Source of the DNA: Hepsetus odoe
Taxonomy: Eukaryota; Chordata; Actinopteri; Characiformes; Hepsetidae
Length of the DNA stretch: 64,000 nt
Direction of reading: 5' to 3'
Assembly (NCBI GenBank): GCA_017165825.1
Contig: CM029383.1
Span: 5,198,998 to 5,262,997 of the forward strand
The notes beneath the pieces are model-generated. The model made no database searches and was not told the DNA's origin. It saw only the letters and a program-made list of their open reading frames with translations. Shown here in pieces: positions 23,698 through 36,075 of this stretch; the stretch's first letter is position 1; each line of letters starts with the position of its first letter. The position numbers and the translations under genes were made by a program.

Positions 23698-23944
23698 CAG
23701 TGGTGACCTAGTGTTTAGGGCGTCGGCCACTTGATCAGAGGATCGGGGGTTCGAACCCCTTCCCACTAGGTTGCCCTGAGGTGCCCTTGAGCAAGGTGCC
23801 GTCCCCGTCCCGCTCCTCCCTGCGATGGGCTGGCGACCTGTCCAGGGTGCGTCCCCCGTCCTCGCCCTGTGTGCGCTGGGTTGGACGCCAGCACTCCCCC
23901 GCGACCCCGTTTGGGACAAGCGGCAGAAAATGGATGGATGGATA
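23698..23944 (+). mobile_element. Composite SINE, family A head with an (ATGG)n tail
   Basis: tRNA-like head with B box GGGGTTCGAACCCC, then CCTGCGATGGGCTGGCGACC, GACCCCGTTTGGGACAAGCG and a terminal GGATGGATGGAT tail. Best example of the alternative-tail form. Confidence 0.85.
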
Positions 23945-24785
23945 CTTTCATATTGAGTATCAGCTGATACCAACTCAATCCAGCATCTGCGTTTTCATAA
24001 AATATACACGTGTTGTCCATTCAGTTCCGCTACTCTCTAACATCATCTTAAATCTAATCAATACACCTAACACATCTCCTTTTGACATCACGCAAATGAG
24101 TGTGGTTCATTCATACAGTGGATTAGTGGGTAACTGACACCCATGGTTGTCCATGTCCAACCCGATGAGATGACAATCAGCCGTGCTCACGCCGCCTGCT
24201 ATCATTAGTGTGTTTAAAGCACCTTTATATTAATCCAAATCAAATCTCCGCACCTACAGTTTCTCAGGGTAATGTGTCCTGAGGCTGTCGGTATTGATCA
24301 CTTTCCTGTAAAGGCTCCAGTTTGGGATCAAGCCAACACGACCTCTCTGCCTTACACTAAAGGGGCCTTTTCTATCCAGCCAATCGACTGATCGCTTTTG
24401 AGTTTCATAACGATATTGATTTTCGCACCACATGTTGCTTTCCATAACTGTGCTGTCTGAAATGCTTTTACGCTCATGCTATCTAATTCCATGCTGGGCT
24501 TTGTATAAATTACAAAATAGGCAACAGGTGAGACACACACAACTTCGTAAAAATTAACCTTGTCCTCAAATACCGTGGTGCACTGTGGTGTGGTGTGATG
24601 ACAAGGGTAGAGAGCTGTTGTAAATATCTCTTATTTGGAGTTGTGAACCATGACTTTTACAGCTACCTCTAAACTATGTAAAAAAAATAATAAAATTAGA
24701 TAGCATGTTAGTGCTCAGCTAGCAAAGCTCACGTTAACCGTTTTCGTCTGAGCAAGAGATACTGATACAGACACTCAACTTTACT

Positions 24786-25036
24786 GGGGGCAGTGGTGGC
24801 CTAGTGGTGAGGGAGTTGCCTCGACTCTGAAGATTGTGGGTTTGATTCCCTCACCAGTAGGTTGCCCTGAGGTACCCCTGAGCAAGGTACCATCCCGTCA
24901 CTGCTCCCTGGACGCTTTCAATAGCTGCCCACTGCAGCACGTGTGTGTGTGTGTGTGTGTGTGGGTGAAACACAGAGGTTGAATTTCGTTGTGCTGCGAT
25001 TCATGATGACAAGGTTAGTCACTTTCACTTTAAAGT
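24786..25036 (+). mobile_element. tRNA-derived SINE, family A, full length
   Basis: Starts GGGGGCAGTGGTGGCCTAGT, B box GGGTTTGATTCCC, contains an internal (GT)n, ends GTCACTTTCACTTT. Confidence 0.87.
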
Positions 25037-25189
25037 AGCGGTAGTTTAAATAGGACTCTTTTGGTTTCCTAGCACAGAGCTGCAACACAGCTGCAACATT
25101 ACCATGTTACTTAGGTGGTACTAGCTAATCAGCAGTTACTGATATGAGCTGGTTACCAAGATGATGATCTATCGTGGAAATAAAGCACT

Positions 25190-25255
25190 GTTGTAAGTCG
25201 CTCTGGAAAAGAGCGTCTGCTAAATGCCGTAAATGTAAATGTAAATGTAAATGCA
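25190..25255 (+). mobile_element. 3' fragment of a second SINE-like family (B)
   Basis: GTCGCTCTGGAAAAGAGCGT, CTGCTAAATGCCGTAAATG and a (TAAATG)n tail, shared with 57530-57712 and 61820-62038. Confidence 0.75.
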
Positions 25256-26128
25256 ACATATAACTTCATTATATCAGTGATGTTTCTTGAACTTCAAATT
25301 ATTTAGAAATATGCTTTTTCTTTACAAAATTGGTTTACCCCATTAGAAACTGAGTCTTTCAGTCCAGCTCCCACAGGCCCAGACAATAGGAAGGCTTGCT
25401 TGTCTGCATCCAGATATGATCAGAAAACGGTGCCCTAATTAGACAGCAGGAGAAATTTTCACTTTCACTTAAAATATGTATTTTGCTTCTACAACCCGAA
25501 GTCGCTACAAGTCAAAGTTAATAAAACTACAATTTTGCTGAACAATAATAAACTAATGTATGGATATTCCAGACTTTCTGGAAGATGTGGAAGGGCCTGA
25601 GTATTCCCCCTGACTTATTTTTGAAATGGGAAACCATACGATAAGTCAAAAAAGTAGGAGTTTGGTTGAATGAGCACACTTTTCTGTTACCTATGCAACA
25701 GCTTACTCTCAGATGGGGTGGCGCTTTATAACTGCAATATTAAAAAGTGGTGCCTGACAACAACTCCAGTGATTAATGGAAGTGCTTAAGCTGAGAGCAC
25801 GGTGATTAATATGAAATGGTCAGGCTGCCCATGTTGCCTCTGTGCTTCGTTTAGATGCCAATCATAAGAGGATTTAATCACTTATGTTAATGTATTCGAA
25901 TCAGGAACACCCATATGGTCATGCAATGCCTAGAAGAGATGCCTCCTGTTTATCTCCGACCCACATCAAGGAGAAGACATTGTTCATTTGGAGCATCTTT
26001 GAACCTGAGAGCAGGAGCCTGATGCTACACACACATTTGCATATTAGGGCTTGTTTGCAAATCGTTGTAGTTTCAGACTACAACAATTTAACTTAAACAG
26101 TGGTCAGTAATGAACTATTGATAAGTAT

Positions 26129-26376
26129 GTGAAAGTGAAAGGGACTATTCTTCTCATTGTGAGAACACACAGCGAACCACAACGAAATTGGACTTCTGCA
26201 TTTAACCCATGCATACAAACACACACCGTGCAGCAGCTATGAAAGTGCCCGGGGAGCAGTAACAGGGACGATACCTTGCTCAAGGGTACCTCCGGGTAAT
26301 CTACTGGTAAAGGGTTTGAACCCATAATCTTCAGATCCTGTGGCCAACTCCCTAAATACTAGGCCACCGCTGCCCC
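26129..26376 (-). mobile_element. tRNA-derived SINE, family A (cluster copy 1)
   Basis: Full-length minus-strand copy ending GGCCACCGCTGCCCC on the plus strand. First of four same-orientation copies within 1.1 kb. Confidence 0.85.
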
Positions 26377-26480
26377 AAACACACATGCAGCAGGGGGCAG
26401 CTATTGAAAGCATCCAGGGAGCAGTGATGGGGATGGTACCATGTTCAAGGATGAACCTACTGATATGAGATTCAAAAGAT
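26377..26480 (-). mobile_element. Partial SINE, family A (cluster copy 2)
   Basis: Only the middle blocks remain, abutting copies 1 and 3. Confidence 0.7.
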
Positions 26481-26481
26481 T

Positions 26482-26722
26482 GTGAAAGTGAAAGTGAAAG
26501 CACTTGTCATTGTGAGGTCACAGCACAGCACACAGTGAACCACAACGAAATTGGACCTCTGCATTTAACCCATGCAAACACCGTGCAGCAAACACAGTGC
26601 AGCAGTGGGCAGCTATTGAAAGCGCCCGTGGAGCAGTGACGGGGCTCAAGGGTACCTCAGGGCAACCTACTGGTGAGGGAATCGAACCCACAATCTTCAG
26701 ATGCAGGGGCAACTCCCTAACC
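26482..26722 (-). mobile_element. tRNA-derived SINE, family A (cluster copy 3)
   Basis: Starts with a (GTGAAA)n tail; an internal duplication of the CACCGTGCAGCA region is visible. Confidence 0.83.
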
Positions 26723-26965
26723 GATCCGATCTTATCCGATCTTATTATCACCTTATGAATGTGAAACTTTCATTCCGGTGAAAATGTCATATTTGACCTC
26801 AATGATGTTTATATTAGGTCTTCACCTATGCCATTTTCCTCAATGTGTCAAGAAAGCGTAGGACAAGCAAAAGTGGAAAAATTCAAAATATTCATCCGCT
26901 AAAATCTGCAGAAAAGATCAATCTCAAGTTAGCAAACCTGAAACTTCAACTGAGGTGGGATATAA

Positions 26966-27235
26966 AAGTGAAAAAAGTGAAAGTGACCATTCTTGTCATT
27001 GTCAGTACATGGCACAACACACAGTGAACCACAACGAAACTACACCTCCGCATTTAACCCACACACAAACACATTTAGCACGGGGCAGCTGTTGAACATG
27101 CCCGGGGAGCAGTGTTGGGGACGGTACCTTGCTCAAGGGTACCTCAGGGCAATCTACTGGGATTTGAACCCACGATCTTCTTATCTTGAGGCCAACTGCT
27201 TAAGCACTCTCTATCCACTAGGCCACCACTAGGGG
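26966..27235 (-). mobile_element. tRNA-derived SINE, family A (cluster copy 4)
   Basis: Full-length, moderately diverged, same orientation as the three copies to its left. Confidence 0.83.
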
Positions 27236-28737
27236 CCAAGACAGCGAAAAGACAGCAGACCACCAATGGACTAAACTCAGGGAAGCTAGAAGGATACATA
27301 GTGTCACTTCCGTTCACACACTGTGGGCTGTTCTACATAAACGATGATCTTTTCTCCTCTGCTCTGACCCTGCTTCTCTAGGGAACAGACATCTTCATAT
27401 GAGTGAACAGCTGGGTGAGTGAAGCTGGAGGATGAACATCAGTAAGCGCTCAGCCTAGTGCCCACTCAAACCCCAGCCAGGCGCATCCTGACACCGCCTT
27501 TGCCCCCCCACTGCCCTCACACCTGCCTGACCTGTGGTGCCCACACTCAAAATTGATTTCCTGTTAACTGTTGTCATGTCAAGTACCTAACAATCTCTTA
27601 AACCTTATTGATTGTAGCTTTGTAGATTTTTTCCGTTTAAAAAATGAGCAAAGCTTTGGAAAGATGTTTAGAAAACCATTGTGAAAGCATGAAAATTCTT
27701 TATTGAAATAAGGGTTTTAACAATAACTCTCAATTTATACTCTAAACACTGTTTATAATCCATTTAAACTATTGAGGGTGAAGAGAAAGAAGCAGTCTGA
27801 TTCAAGTGTTTTCCCTCCAGTTCCTTCCACTGACTTTCTTCATAAAAAGTAAATGAATAAAAAGAAACATTCAATAAATAAACTCAATTAAAAGCATTGT
27901 GATATTGTGTGTGTGCACATATTTAATTTTGCAAAGCTAAATTCTGCATCTCTGACACCCCAATTACCCCTTCCTGAGAATTGTGCTTGAGTCCCTTGTT
28001 TAATTTATTATCATTTCTATTTTTTATTTTTGTTGATGCCATATGGAGCAGCCTATTCTGAGCATCCTTTTGTGCTGAACAAAGCTGGTTTCCTTCAAGA
28101 TTTTCATCCAAATAAGAGACGCGCAAAGGAAATCTGTCAGACGGCTCTAAATCTAAACGCACATTTGCAACTTAGGTGGTTTTCTCTCTCCACGTTATAA
28201 ACACCTGCATGTTCACAAGCAAACAGGATGTTCTCAGTGAAAAGGGAATCAAGTTTTAGTGTAAATGGGTCTTTCTGCAGCGTTGGTGGGGGATCGTTTT
28301 TAAGGACCAGCAAAAGATATTGCGGCTAACAATTCTAATGCGAATTGTCTAATTCTAAATCAAGCCCTAAACCTCTTAGAGAGCCGACCTTATAAGGCAT
28401 GAAGGAACATCTTCTCCTGCCCCTCAGAAATACAGAGAGCCATCATCCTCAGTGTGAGGATTAAAGGAATTACAGAAATAGCAACACAGGGTTGGCAGGA
28501 AACACGGAGATACGTGTGTGTAGCATTTCTAGCACTGCAATAATATTATTTCACAATTTAGCCCCTGACTTATTCTCCACAGACATCTACTTCTTGCTGA
28601 TTCTGCCACGTCATTGCTGTCAAAACCTCACATCTCTGAAATGGAAAACTCCATAATGAAAAGTTAAATGGTTAAAAAGATTGTACATTTAAAATACAGT
28701 GAAAGACAGTGTATACTGACAACCCTACCAGCATATG

Positions 28738-28908
28738 TAGTTAGTGATCAGGACTAGGACCCAGGACCAGAAGGATGTGGGTTCAAATCCCAGACCAGTA
28801 GGTTGCCCTGAGGTACCCTTGAGCAAAGTACCGTCCCCATCACTGCTCCCTGGGCACTTTCAAAAGCTGCTCCCTGCTGCATGTGTATGTTTGGGTTAAA
28901 TGCAGAGG
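28738..28908 (+). mobile_element. Partial SINE, family A
   Basis: B box GGTTCAAATCCC and core present; truncated at the 3' side by the next copy. Confidence 0.78.
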
Positions 28909-29143
28909 CTGGGGCAGTGGTAGCCTAGTGGTTAGGGAGTTGGCCCTAGGAGGTTGCCCTGAGGTACCCTTGAGCAAGAGTACCGTCCCCATCACTGCTC
29001 CCCAGGTGTTTTCAATAGTTGCCCCCTGCTGCACATGTGTGTGTGTGTGTGTGTGTGGGTAAAATGCTAATTTCGTTGTGTCTCACTGTGTGCTGTGCTG
29101 TGTTTCACAATGACAGGAATGGTCACTTTCACTTTCACTTATG
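28909..29143 (+). mobile_element. tRNA-derived SINE, family A, with an internal deletion
   Basis: A box present; the B-box region has been lost, so the head joins GGTTGCCCTGAGGTACCC directly. Ends CACTTTCACTTTCACTT. Confidence 0.82.
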
Positions 29144-30509
29144 GACTTATTTAAGTTTAGAAATTTAGACAGCTTGTCCAGTGGTCCTCAAAATGTGTAC
29201 CGTTGCCCCCAGAGATGTCACAGGAGGGCAATAAACGGGAGGAGAGAAATGGGGTAGTTTTGTTCATTAATAGTAATTATTTAAATGTTTTGGTGTAGAA
29301 AAGCGGTACCAGGGTAAAAAGGTTACATGCAAACCAATTATTATTTATGACCGTAAAACAGCTTTAGACTAGAGGGACAGCTGATTAATACGTCAGAAAA
29401 CTGAAAAAGGCTTTGGTGAATGGTAGAACACTTACCATCCACAGACGGGACCTTAGACCTAAATAATCATCTACAACTATAATCTACCATATAACAATCT
29501 ATGGAATCCTATCCCAGAAAACTTTAAAGCAAGCATATCATCAATCTTCACATCCATCAACTCCTGGTTCAACTTCCTGGTTCCCTTTCTCTGGTGTTGA
29601 AAAGTGACATATATGAATCTTAGATCTGTAAGAACTGTAGATGTTCTTCTCAGCACACATTCTCTTCTCTTCAAGCAGAGTCAAGCTATTATTTGTTTTA
29701 TTGTATGTAGAGTTTAACAGATCAGCTTCAGAAACTACTTTCTTTTCACCGTTTCAACAAAGAGCAAAAAGTGTCTTTTAAAAAAATTGTTTCAGCTCCC
29801 TCTTGTCCAAGCCATTTCACACATTTGTAAAGAGTTTGTAGGTCAGACTGGAGTCTGAAGAGCGTCATAAAGAGGTGAAGATGTATTCCATCTCCCCCCT
29901 GGGCCAGCCCACGGCAGCAGCAGCAATGGAGTATCAGGACTTTTAAATAAGCAGCCATGTGTGAAAGGGCTCCTTGGAGAGGAGAGATCACACAGATAAA
30001 AGCCTATCCACTTTTAGCATCTCACACACCAATAGCTCTCCTCCACTGCTCCCTCACTAAGGCTTTATGAGAGGTAATATCTCAGTGCACATTCACGCAT
30101 TCATTCCTGTTGGAAATATGACTGAGAGGACCTCTATCTACTAGATTTCAGATGTGAAGAAATACTAGCTATACAAGGTAATCACGGCACAATTCTGGTG
30201 ATCACTAAGGGTGACATCTCTGATGTCACACTGCTTTGTTTACATTTCTTTAGGAATTTTGTTATATTTTGATATATGGGGGCTGCTAAAGGAATTTTTG
30301 GTTGACCCATCACTCAGGCAGGTTAATAAGAGCGATGCTTTTTGGGAATTTTGCCAACAGTAGGGATTCTGTCCCCCTCACAATGCACAAGTCTGAACTG
30401 TTACAGGCTTAAACTCTTCAAAATGAACATGCCACAAATAGCTCTTGAGTGATGTCTTCAGAAATATCATATTTACCTAAAGAACCACACCTGTAACATA
30501 GGCATTCTC

Positions 30510-30700
30510 TCACCAGTAGGTTGCCCTGAGGTACCCTTGAGCAAGATACTGACCCTGTCACTGCTCCCCGGGCACTTTCCATTGCTGCCGCCTGCTGCAC
30601 ATGTGTGTATGGGTGAAATGCAGAGGTTGAATTTGATTGTGTTGTGCTGTGCTGCGTTTCACAATGATAAGGGTAGTCACTTTCACTTTTTCACTTTCAA
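30510..30700 (+). mobile_element. 5'-truncated SINE, family A
   Basis: Starts at CTCACCAGTAGGTTGCCC and runs to the CACTTTCACTTTTTCACTTT tail. Confidence 0.8.
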
Positions 30701-30789
30701 TAGAGTGGGGGCCAGATTTTCAGACACCTTTTTATTTTCTGCCCACACATATGACTATAACATGAGTTCAGAACATTTAACATTTCCAT

Positions 30790-31200
30790 TCATCCATTTT
30801 CTGCCGCTTGTCCCAAACGGGGTCGCTGTGGGCTGTCCCTCTAATATATTCATTTCTAATCCTGTCCATCCTCGTCACCCCAAATCGAAATCTTTAACTC
30901 TGACACCACCAGCTTTGCCTCATGTCTTTTTTGTCAGCGCCACTGCCTCCAAGCTGGATAGCATAGCTGGTCTCACTACCACCCTGTAAACTTTTCCTTT
31001 CATTCTTGGTGGTACCCGCCTGTCACAAATCACTCCAGCCACTCTTCTCCACCCATTCCAACCTGCCTGCACTCTCTTCTTCCCCTCTCTTCCACACTTG
31101 CCGTTACTCTGAACTGTTGATCCCAAGTATTTAAACTCCTCCACCTTTGTCACCTCTACTCCCTGCATCCTAACCACTCCACTGTCCTCCCTTTCATGTA
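30790..31200 (-). mobile_element. LINE fragment, reverse-transcriptase C-terminal region
   Basis: The minus frame reads VEVTKVEEFKYLGSTVQSNG and KKRVQAGWNGWRRVAGVICD, a widespread teleost non-LTR RT block. The 30790-30830 end carries the CATTTTCTGCCGCTTGTCCC tail also seen in the composite SINEs. Same LINE family as 52767-52970 and 54686-55130. Confidence 0.88.
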
Positions 31201-31964
31201 TTCTGATTATTCTGATCTATTCTCATTGCAGAATAGTTGAAAGTGTTGTTTTTTCCCTCATCATGTGAACTTTAAAGCTGGGGGCAATAACTTCTTCCAC
31301 CTTTTATTCCTGGAAGATAGTTTGTTGGGAATTGCAATCCAAGAACCGCGCTTGGCAAACTGCACTCATTTTGGGCTAAAACCCGTGTTTCTGAGGCTGC
31401 ATGTTTTCTGAGCTCCAATGTTGTGAACAGGCCGTGACCACCGGTTGATCTCCGAGCCCTACTTTGCACTTCTTCTCCAACAAAGCATAGGCTTGTTTTC
31501 TCTGCAGAGATGTAGACAAGAAGCTATTTCAAGGGGAGACAGATTTAATAATGAAGGGAGTGTTTAATGTCACCTATTGGCTCGCTGAACTCTTGATGTC
31601 ACTTTAAATGAGAATTATAATACACAGAAAGAGAACTTAAAGTTCATTTAACAACAGTGTGCGCTCAGAAAAGGGGTCTTTGAGATGTCCCAGAGCGCCT
31701 CTGGGACTTTATGAGAAGACCTTATGATTTCTCAGAACTACAAAATATAACTTCTGGAAGCGCCTAAAGAAGAGGTATTAAGTTTTTCTGTGCGGCTATG
31801 TATGTGGTACAGTTGCACATGAGCAAAACAGGCTGTAAAACATTGATTGTTGTTTGATTTTATGGAACTTTCCATAAAATGTGAATAAAAATCTATGCTT
31901 AAAAGAGAAGTTTATTTTTTTTTCAGTTTTATGTTTACCACGATTCAGTCAGTCACTCAGTCAT

Positions 31965-32095
31965 TTTCTGGGCCAGCGATGCGATGGCTGGCGACCTGTC
32001 CAGGGTGTGTCCCCGTCCTTCGCCCTGTGTGAGCTGGGATGGACTCCAGCAACCCTAATTAGGACAAGCAGCCCAGAAAATGACTGACTGACTGA
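31965..32095 (+). repeat. Solo tail of the composite SINE
   Basis: GCGATGGCTGGCGACCTGTC, GCCCTGTGTGAGCTGGGATG and GGACAAGCAGCCCAGAAAATG, without the tRNA-like head. Confidence 0.7.
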
Positions 32096-32214
32096 CGGAT
32101 CCGAGACCATTCATCCACACAGAATCTCTCCAGATGCTTCAGATTCCAAAATGAATCTCTCCTCGGGTCATCTCCCAGTTCAACTCACTAAACCTCGATT
32201 CTGTGTTCAGTGAA

Positions 32215-32500
32215 GTGTCTCTGTGAGGTGTCATTTTGTCTAGCACTGTTGCCTCACAGCATGAAAGTCCTGGGTTTGAGTCCCAGGTGAGCTGGCCTTA
32301 ATTTAGGTCCATCCTGTGCAGAGATTTGTTCTCTCTGTGTCTGCCTGGGTTTCTTCTGAGTGCTCTGGTTTCCTCCCATCATTCAAAGACATGCATGGCA
32401 GGTGCCAAATTGCCCCTAGGTCTAAGAACGTGTGTGTGAGTGTGCGTGCATGAGTGTGTCTGGGGGTCTTCCCTGCAATGGACTGGCAACCTGTCCAGGT
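32215..32500 (+). mobile_element. Other teleost interspersed repeat (third family)
   Basis: Contains GCACTGTTGCCTCACAGCA, GGGTTTGAGTCCCAGGTGAG and TGGTTTCCTCCCATCATTC, a well-known fish repeat pattern with a tRNA-like B box. Diverged. Confidence 0.65.
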
Positions 32501-32630
32501 TGATTTTCACATATGTGTGTTTGGAAAGTGTGAGTCAGATGTAATATCGGTTGCTATTTGGAGTCCATGATGCCGTGCATGTCTACAACAAACCCACCTT
32601 TAGTGTTTGTAACAAAAAAAGCTTTATTTC

Positions 32631-32893
32631 GGGGCCGTGGTGGCCTAGTGGTTAGGGAGTTGCCCCCACATCGGAAGAATGTGGGTTCAATTCCCTCACA
32701 AAAGGTTGCCCTGAGGTACCCTTGAGCAAGGTACCGTCCCTGTCACTGCTCCCCGGGTGCTTTCAAAAGCTGCCCACTGCTCCACGGTGTTTGCGTGCAT
32801 GGGTTAAATGCAGAGGTCCAGTTTCGTTGTGGTTCACATGTGCTGTGCTGTGACCTTGCAATGACAAGGGTTGTCACTTTCACTTTTTCACTT
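32631..32893 (+). mobile_element. tRNA-derived SINE, family A, full length
   Basis: From GGGGCCGTGGTGGCCTAGTG to GTCACTTTCACTTTTTCACTT. Confidence 0.88.
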
Positions 32894-33624
32894 CATCTGA
32901 CCATAAGGACATGGCCCCACTGAAAGTACTAGCAACTTTAAACTCTCAAAACCCTTTAGAACAAACTGTGGTTATGTAGGAGGAGTCTAATTGTAGATCG
33001 GGAGATGTTCTAATCTCAAGATATAACTAAAGCTACCAACTGCAATTACTCACTAAAACCATCCTCCGCACTCTGCACGAGTCATCAGCATGAACGTCCT
33101 GTATAATGTTTTAACTCTCAAATATTAATGAAAAAACAATAACGAATCAATAAAGTAAATAAATGGAGTATCTACAATAAAGTTAATATTACATTATATC
33201 ATGCATTATATTATATCCAAAATGCCTCATATTAGAGAAGTGTTGATGAAACCTTGAACATATATTGAGTAATCTTTTGTACTCGAATTCTGTACAGTCT
33301 TTGCAAGACCACATATCTTCTACCGAGAATTTAAATATGGCTTTTGCCTGCACAGTTTCTATGTATTGGCTGAATTTGACACGCAGGAAAATTAACCAAA
33401 CTATAGCATAACTAAATTGCAGATTTTGTGCCATGACATTTGCAAAATGTTCTTCCCCAACATATTCAGTTTAGCAAATGAACTGTAAATGTGCACTGAA
33501 ATGTTATGGAGTGTGTCCTTTACAGACACCGTCTGCAAGCCACAGCACCTTTCGGTACTTCTTTTCATGAAAGAAAATAAAACATAACATCTCTGTTGGA
33601 AAGTAACATGAAAAAATCAGTTAC

Positions 33625-33890
33625 CTTCAGTCTCCTTGGGATCCCTTTATCCCTGGTTTGAACAGATCCGTTTCCTCTGAGCTTGGCTGTTGGACTGTAG
33701 TCTTGCATGTGCAGAGAGTCAGAGAGTGGGACTGGCTAATCACCGGTTGCTCTGGAGGACTGATTAAGGATGAGTTGGGAAAGGATTTGCCCGGTGATCC
33801 TGATGCTTCCACTGCCCACGTTGCTCAGCCCCCCTAAGAGGCTCTAGTGTGAGCAAGCGCGAAGCACTTTAACACTCCTCCTGCAGTGAG
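33625..33890 (-). other. Possible non-coding first exon and promoter-proximal region of opn4x
   Basis: The minus strand has a 61-codon open frame from ATG at 33812 (MEASGSPGKSFPNSS) to TGA at 33630-33628, then a good donor, GAAG followed by GTAACT, at 33624. If joined to the acceptor at 20917, the short ORF would stop four bases before the melanopsin ATG, making it an upstream ORF. A TTATAA element lies at 33917-33922 and a TAATCC/GGATTA motif, the core bound by OTX/CRX homeodomain proteins, at 33955-33960. All of this is inference from position and motifs; the segment could be unrelated. Confidence 0.25.
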
Positions 33891-34410
33891 AGCTGATGAC
33901 CAGACTCGGCAGAGCGTTATAACCAGCCATGAAACCAGAGAAAGGGACGAATCATAATCCCACTTTTAGATGTGCATCATTATATCTGTCACTGTCAGGT
34001 TACAACCTCAGAAAATATAATAATACTAATAAGGAGGACATAAACCCATCCTGACCCCAGACTTTCAGTGTTAATGTTGTGCTAAAATGTATTGGGGATG
34101 AAAAGGTACAAATCTGCTCCCTTTTCTCTATAAAATAAATTATTTAAGGCATACATTTGGACCTCAAGCACCTTTAAGGTTAGACATACACTCTTTGCAA
34201 ACCTTACAATGCCTCAGAGAGCATCAGCCCACTTGGAAAAATCATAAATGTTATGCCATAAGATGCCAAAAATATTAGTTTTTTATTTTGTGTTGTATCA
34301 CAAAAATGTCAAATTTAAAGTGATTGATTTAAAGTGATAAATTCAAATTTAAAGTGATAAATTTTTTAATTAATTAATTTATTTATATATATATTTTTAA
34401 TTATTTGAGT

Positions 34411-34662
34411 TGGGACAGCGGTGGTTAGGGACTAGGCCCCAGTATTGAAATGGTGGGTTCATGGGTTCAAATCCCAGACCAGTAGATTGCCCTGAGGTAC
34501 CCTTGAGCAAGGTACTGTCCCCATCACTGCTCCCCGGGTGCTTTAAATACCTGTCCCCTGCTGCACGGTGTGCATGGGTAAAAAAGCAGAGTCTGAATTG
34601 TGGTGTGTCTCACTGTGTGCTGTGCTGCGTTTCACAATGCCAAAAAATAGTCACTTTCACTT
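34411..34662 (+). mobile_element. tRNA-derived SINE, family A
   Basis: GGGACAGCGGTGGTTAGGGA head, B box GGGTTCAAATCCC, ends TAGTCACTTTCACTT. Confidence 0.83.
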
Positions 34663-35810
34663 GACAGGGATCAACTTCTCTGTAAATAGATGTAAAGCAG
34701 ATGCCAATATTACATTTTTAATAAAAAAAGTTTAAAAAGTTAATGATCTGAACTAGTCTAAAAATAGCAAAGGATTTGGATTTCTCTTTTATGAGTATTA
34801 ATTGTAAAAGGCTAAAAAGTTTCTAAAACTTGATCTAATTTTCTTGTTCTTCACAAGAGGAATGTTCTTAGTGGAAGAGAATAACGGAATTTCTCCTTTT
34901 CTAAACAGTTTTGGGCAGAAGAACGCTAGCATTCTGGGTACTGTGAGCTGATTGGTTGGTGAGATGAGCTGAGCAGCTCATTGGCTATTGGTGCTCACTG
35001 CTGTCATGAGTGTAGATAAGTCACAGTTAGAAAGTCCTGTAACTGAAACTGAAATGCATTTTTAAATATTCCAGCCATGTTGATACCTTGCACTGTTCTG
35101 TATAGAAATGCAGCATCTTTCTGCATAAAAAGCATTATTTACAAATGAGCTTCATATAAACCCTTTGATTTTGGGATTATGGGAGTGCCCTCTAGTGTTT
35201 GGCAAAACCATCTGCCAAAAGACATGAACCAGTGACAATGCTCCTCACTGCAAGTTCTCAGATGCAAGGCATAAGGCGAAAAAAGCTCAAATTAATATAT
35301 AAAATTCCATTTCTGTGATGGTCACATTAGGTTTCAGTGCAAAAGCAACAACATCACAGTCTCAAAAGAAGTCTCAGATGAGTTACAGCAGCTGTTTGAA
35401 ATATTCCACAGAAACATCTGGCTCTCCTTTAGTTGTCTAAGTGGTCTTTATAATTTTGGGTCCCAACACAATGTCTAGTATTTAAAGCGATTCTCAACCT
35501 CAGATCTAAAAATAAACGTGTTTATGGAAAATCAGCCATGTGTTAACTGATTAGTTCTGAAACCTATCGATTTCATTCTGTGTTCACGTACCGCCAAATA
35601 TGATTTACCATTTCGACTCACCAGCCTTTCGTCAATCACATGATCTGCTTATCTTCATCAGGACGATGGGGATGGCTGGGACCTGCGCTCATAGACCAGA
35701 ACGTGGAGAAACACTCTGAGGAAACCTGAAAACATGAGAGCATGCAAGCTTCAAGCAACTTGTTAAATAGCTGACATAAAATAATTTTGAAATTAAATTC
35801 CTGTGCTTGT

Positions 35811-35811
<1 letters not shown>

Positions 35812-35890
<79 letters not shown>
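35812..35890 (+). repeat. (CA)n microsatellite
   Basis: About 39 uninterrupted CA dinucleotides, next to a SINE-like repeat at 35890-36075. Confidence 0.97.
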
Positions 35891-35892
<2 letters not shown>

Positions 35893-36075
35893 TGAGCAGT
35901 GAATTTGTCCTCCATTTAACCCATCCCAAGAACACCTTACACATACACACACACCAGGAGCAGTGGGCTGGAACACCAGCCCCGGGAGCAGTCGTGGGGT
36001 TAGGTGCCTTGCCCAAGGGCACTTCAGCCGTGGATGCAGGATTGGGAAGTGCTTGACTTCTGCCCCCATATTTGT
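35890..36075 (-). mobile_element. SINE-like repeat, related but distinct family
   Basis: Contains GTGAATTTGTCCTCCATTTA, GGGGTTAGGTGCCTTGCCCA and CTTCAGCCGTGGATG, a familiar teleost repeat related in its middle blocks to family A. The (CA)n lies at one end. Confidence 0.65.

Larger units (their letters stand above)
20917..33624 (-). other. Putative opn4x intron 1 or upstream region
   Basis: No coding sequence recognised in about 12.7 kb. It is heavily loaded with SINEs (listed separately), a (GT)n at 23570-23624, and LINE sequence near 30.8-31.2 kb. Short frames such as 23010-23267 on the minus strand show no family features. Confidence 0.45.
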
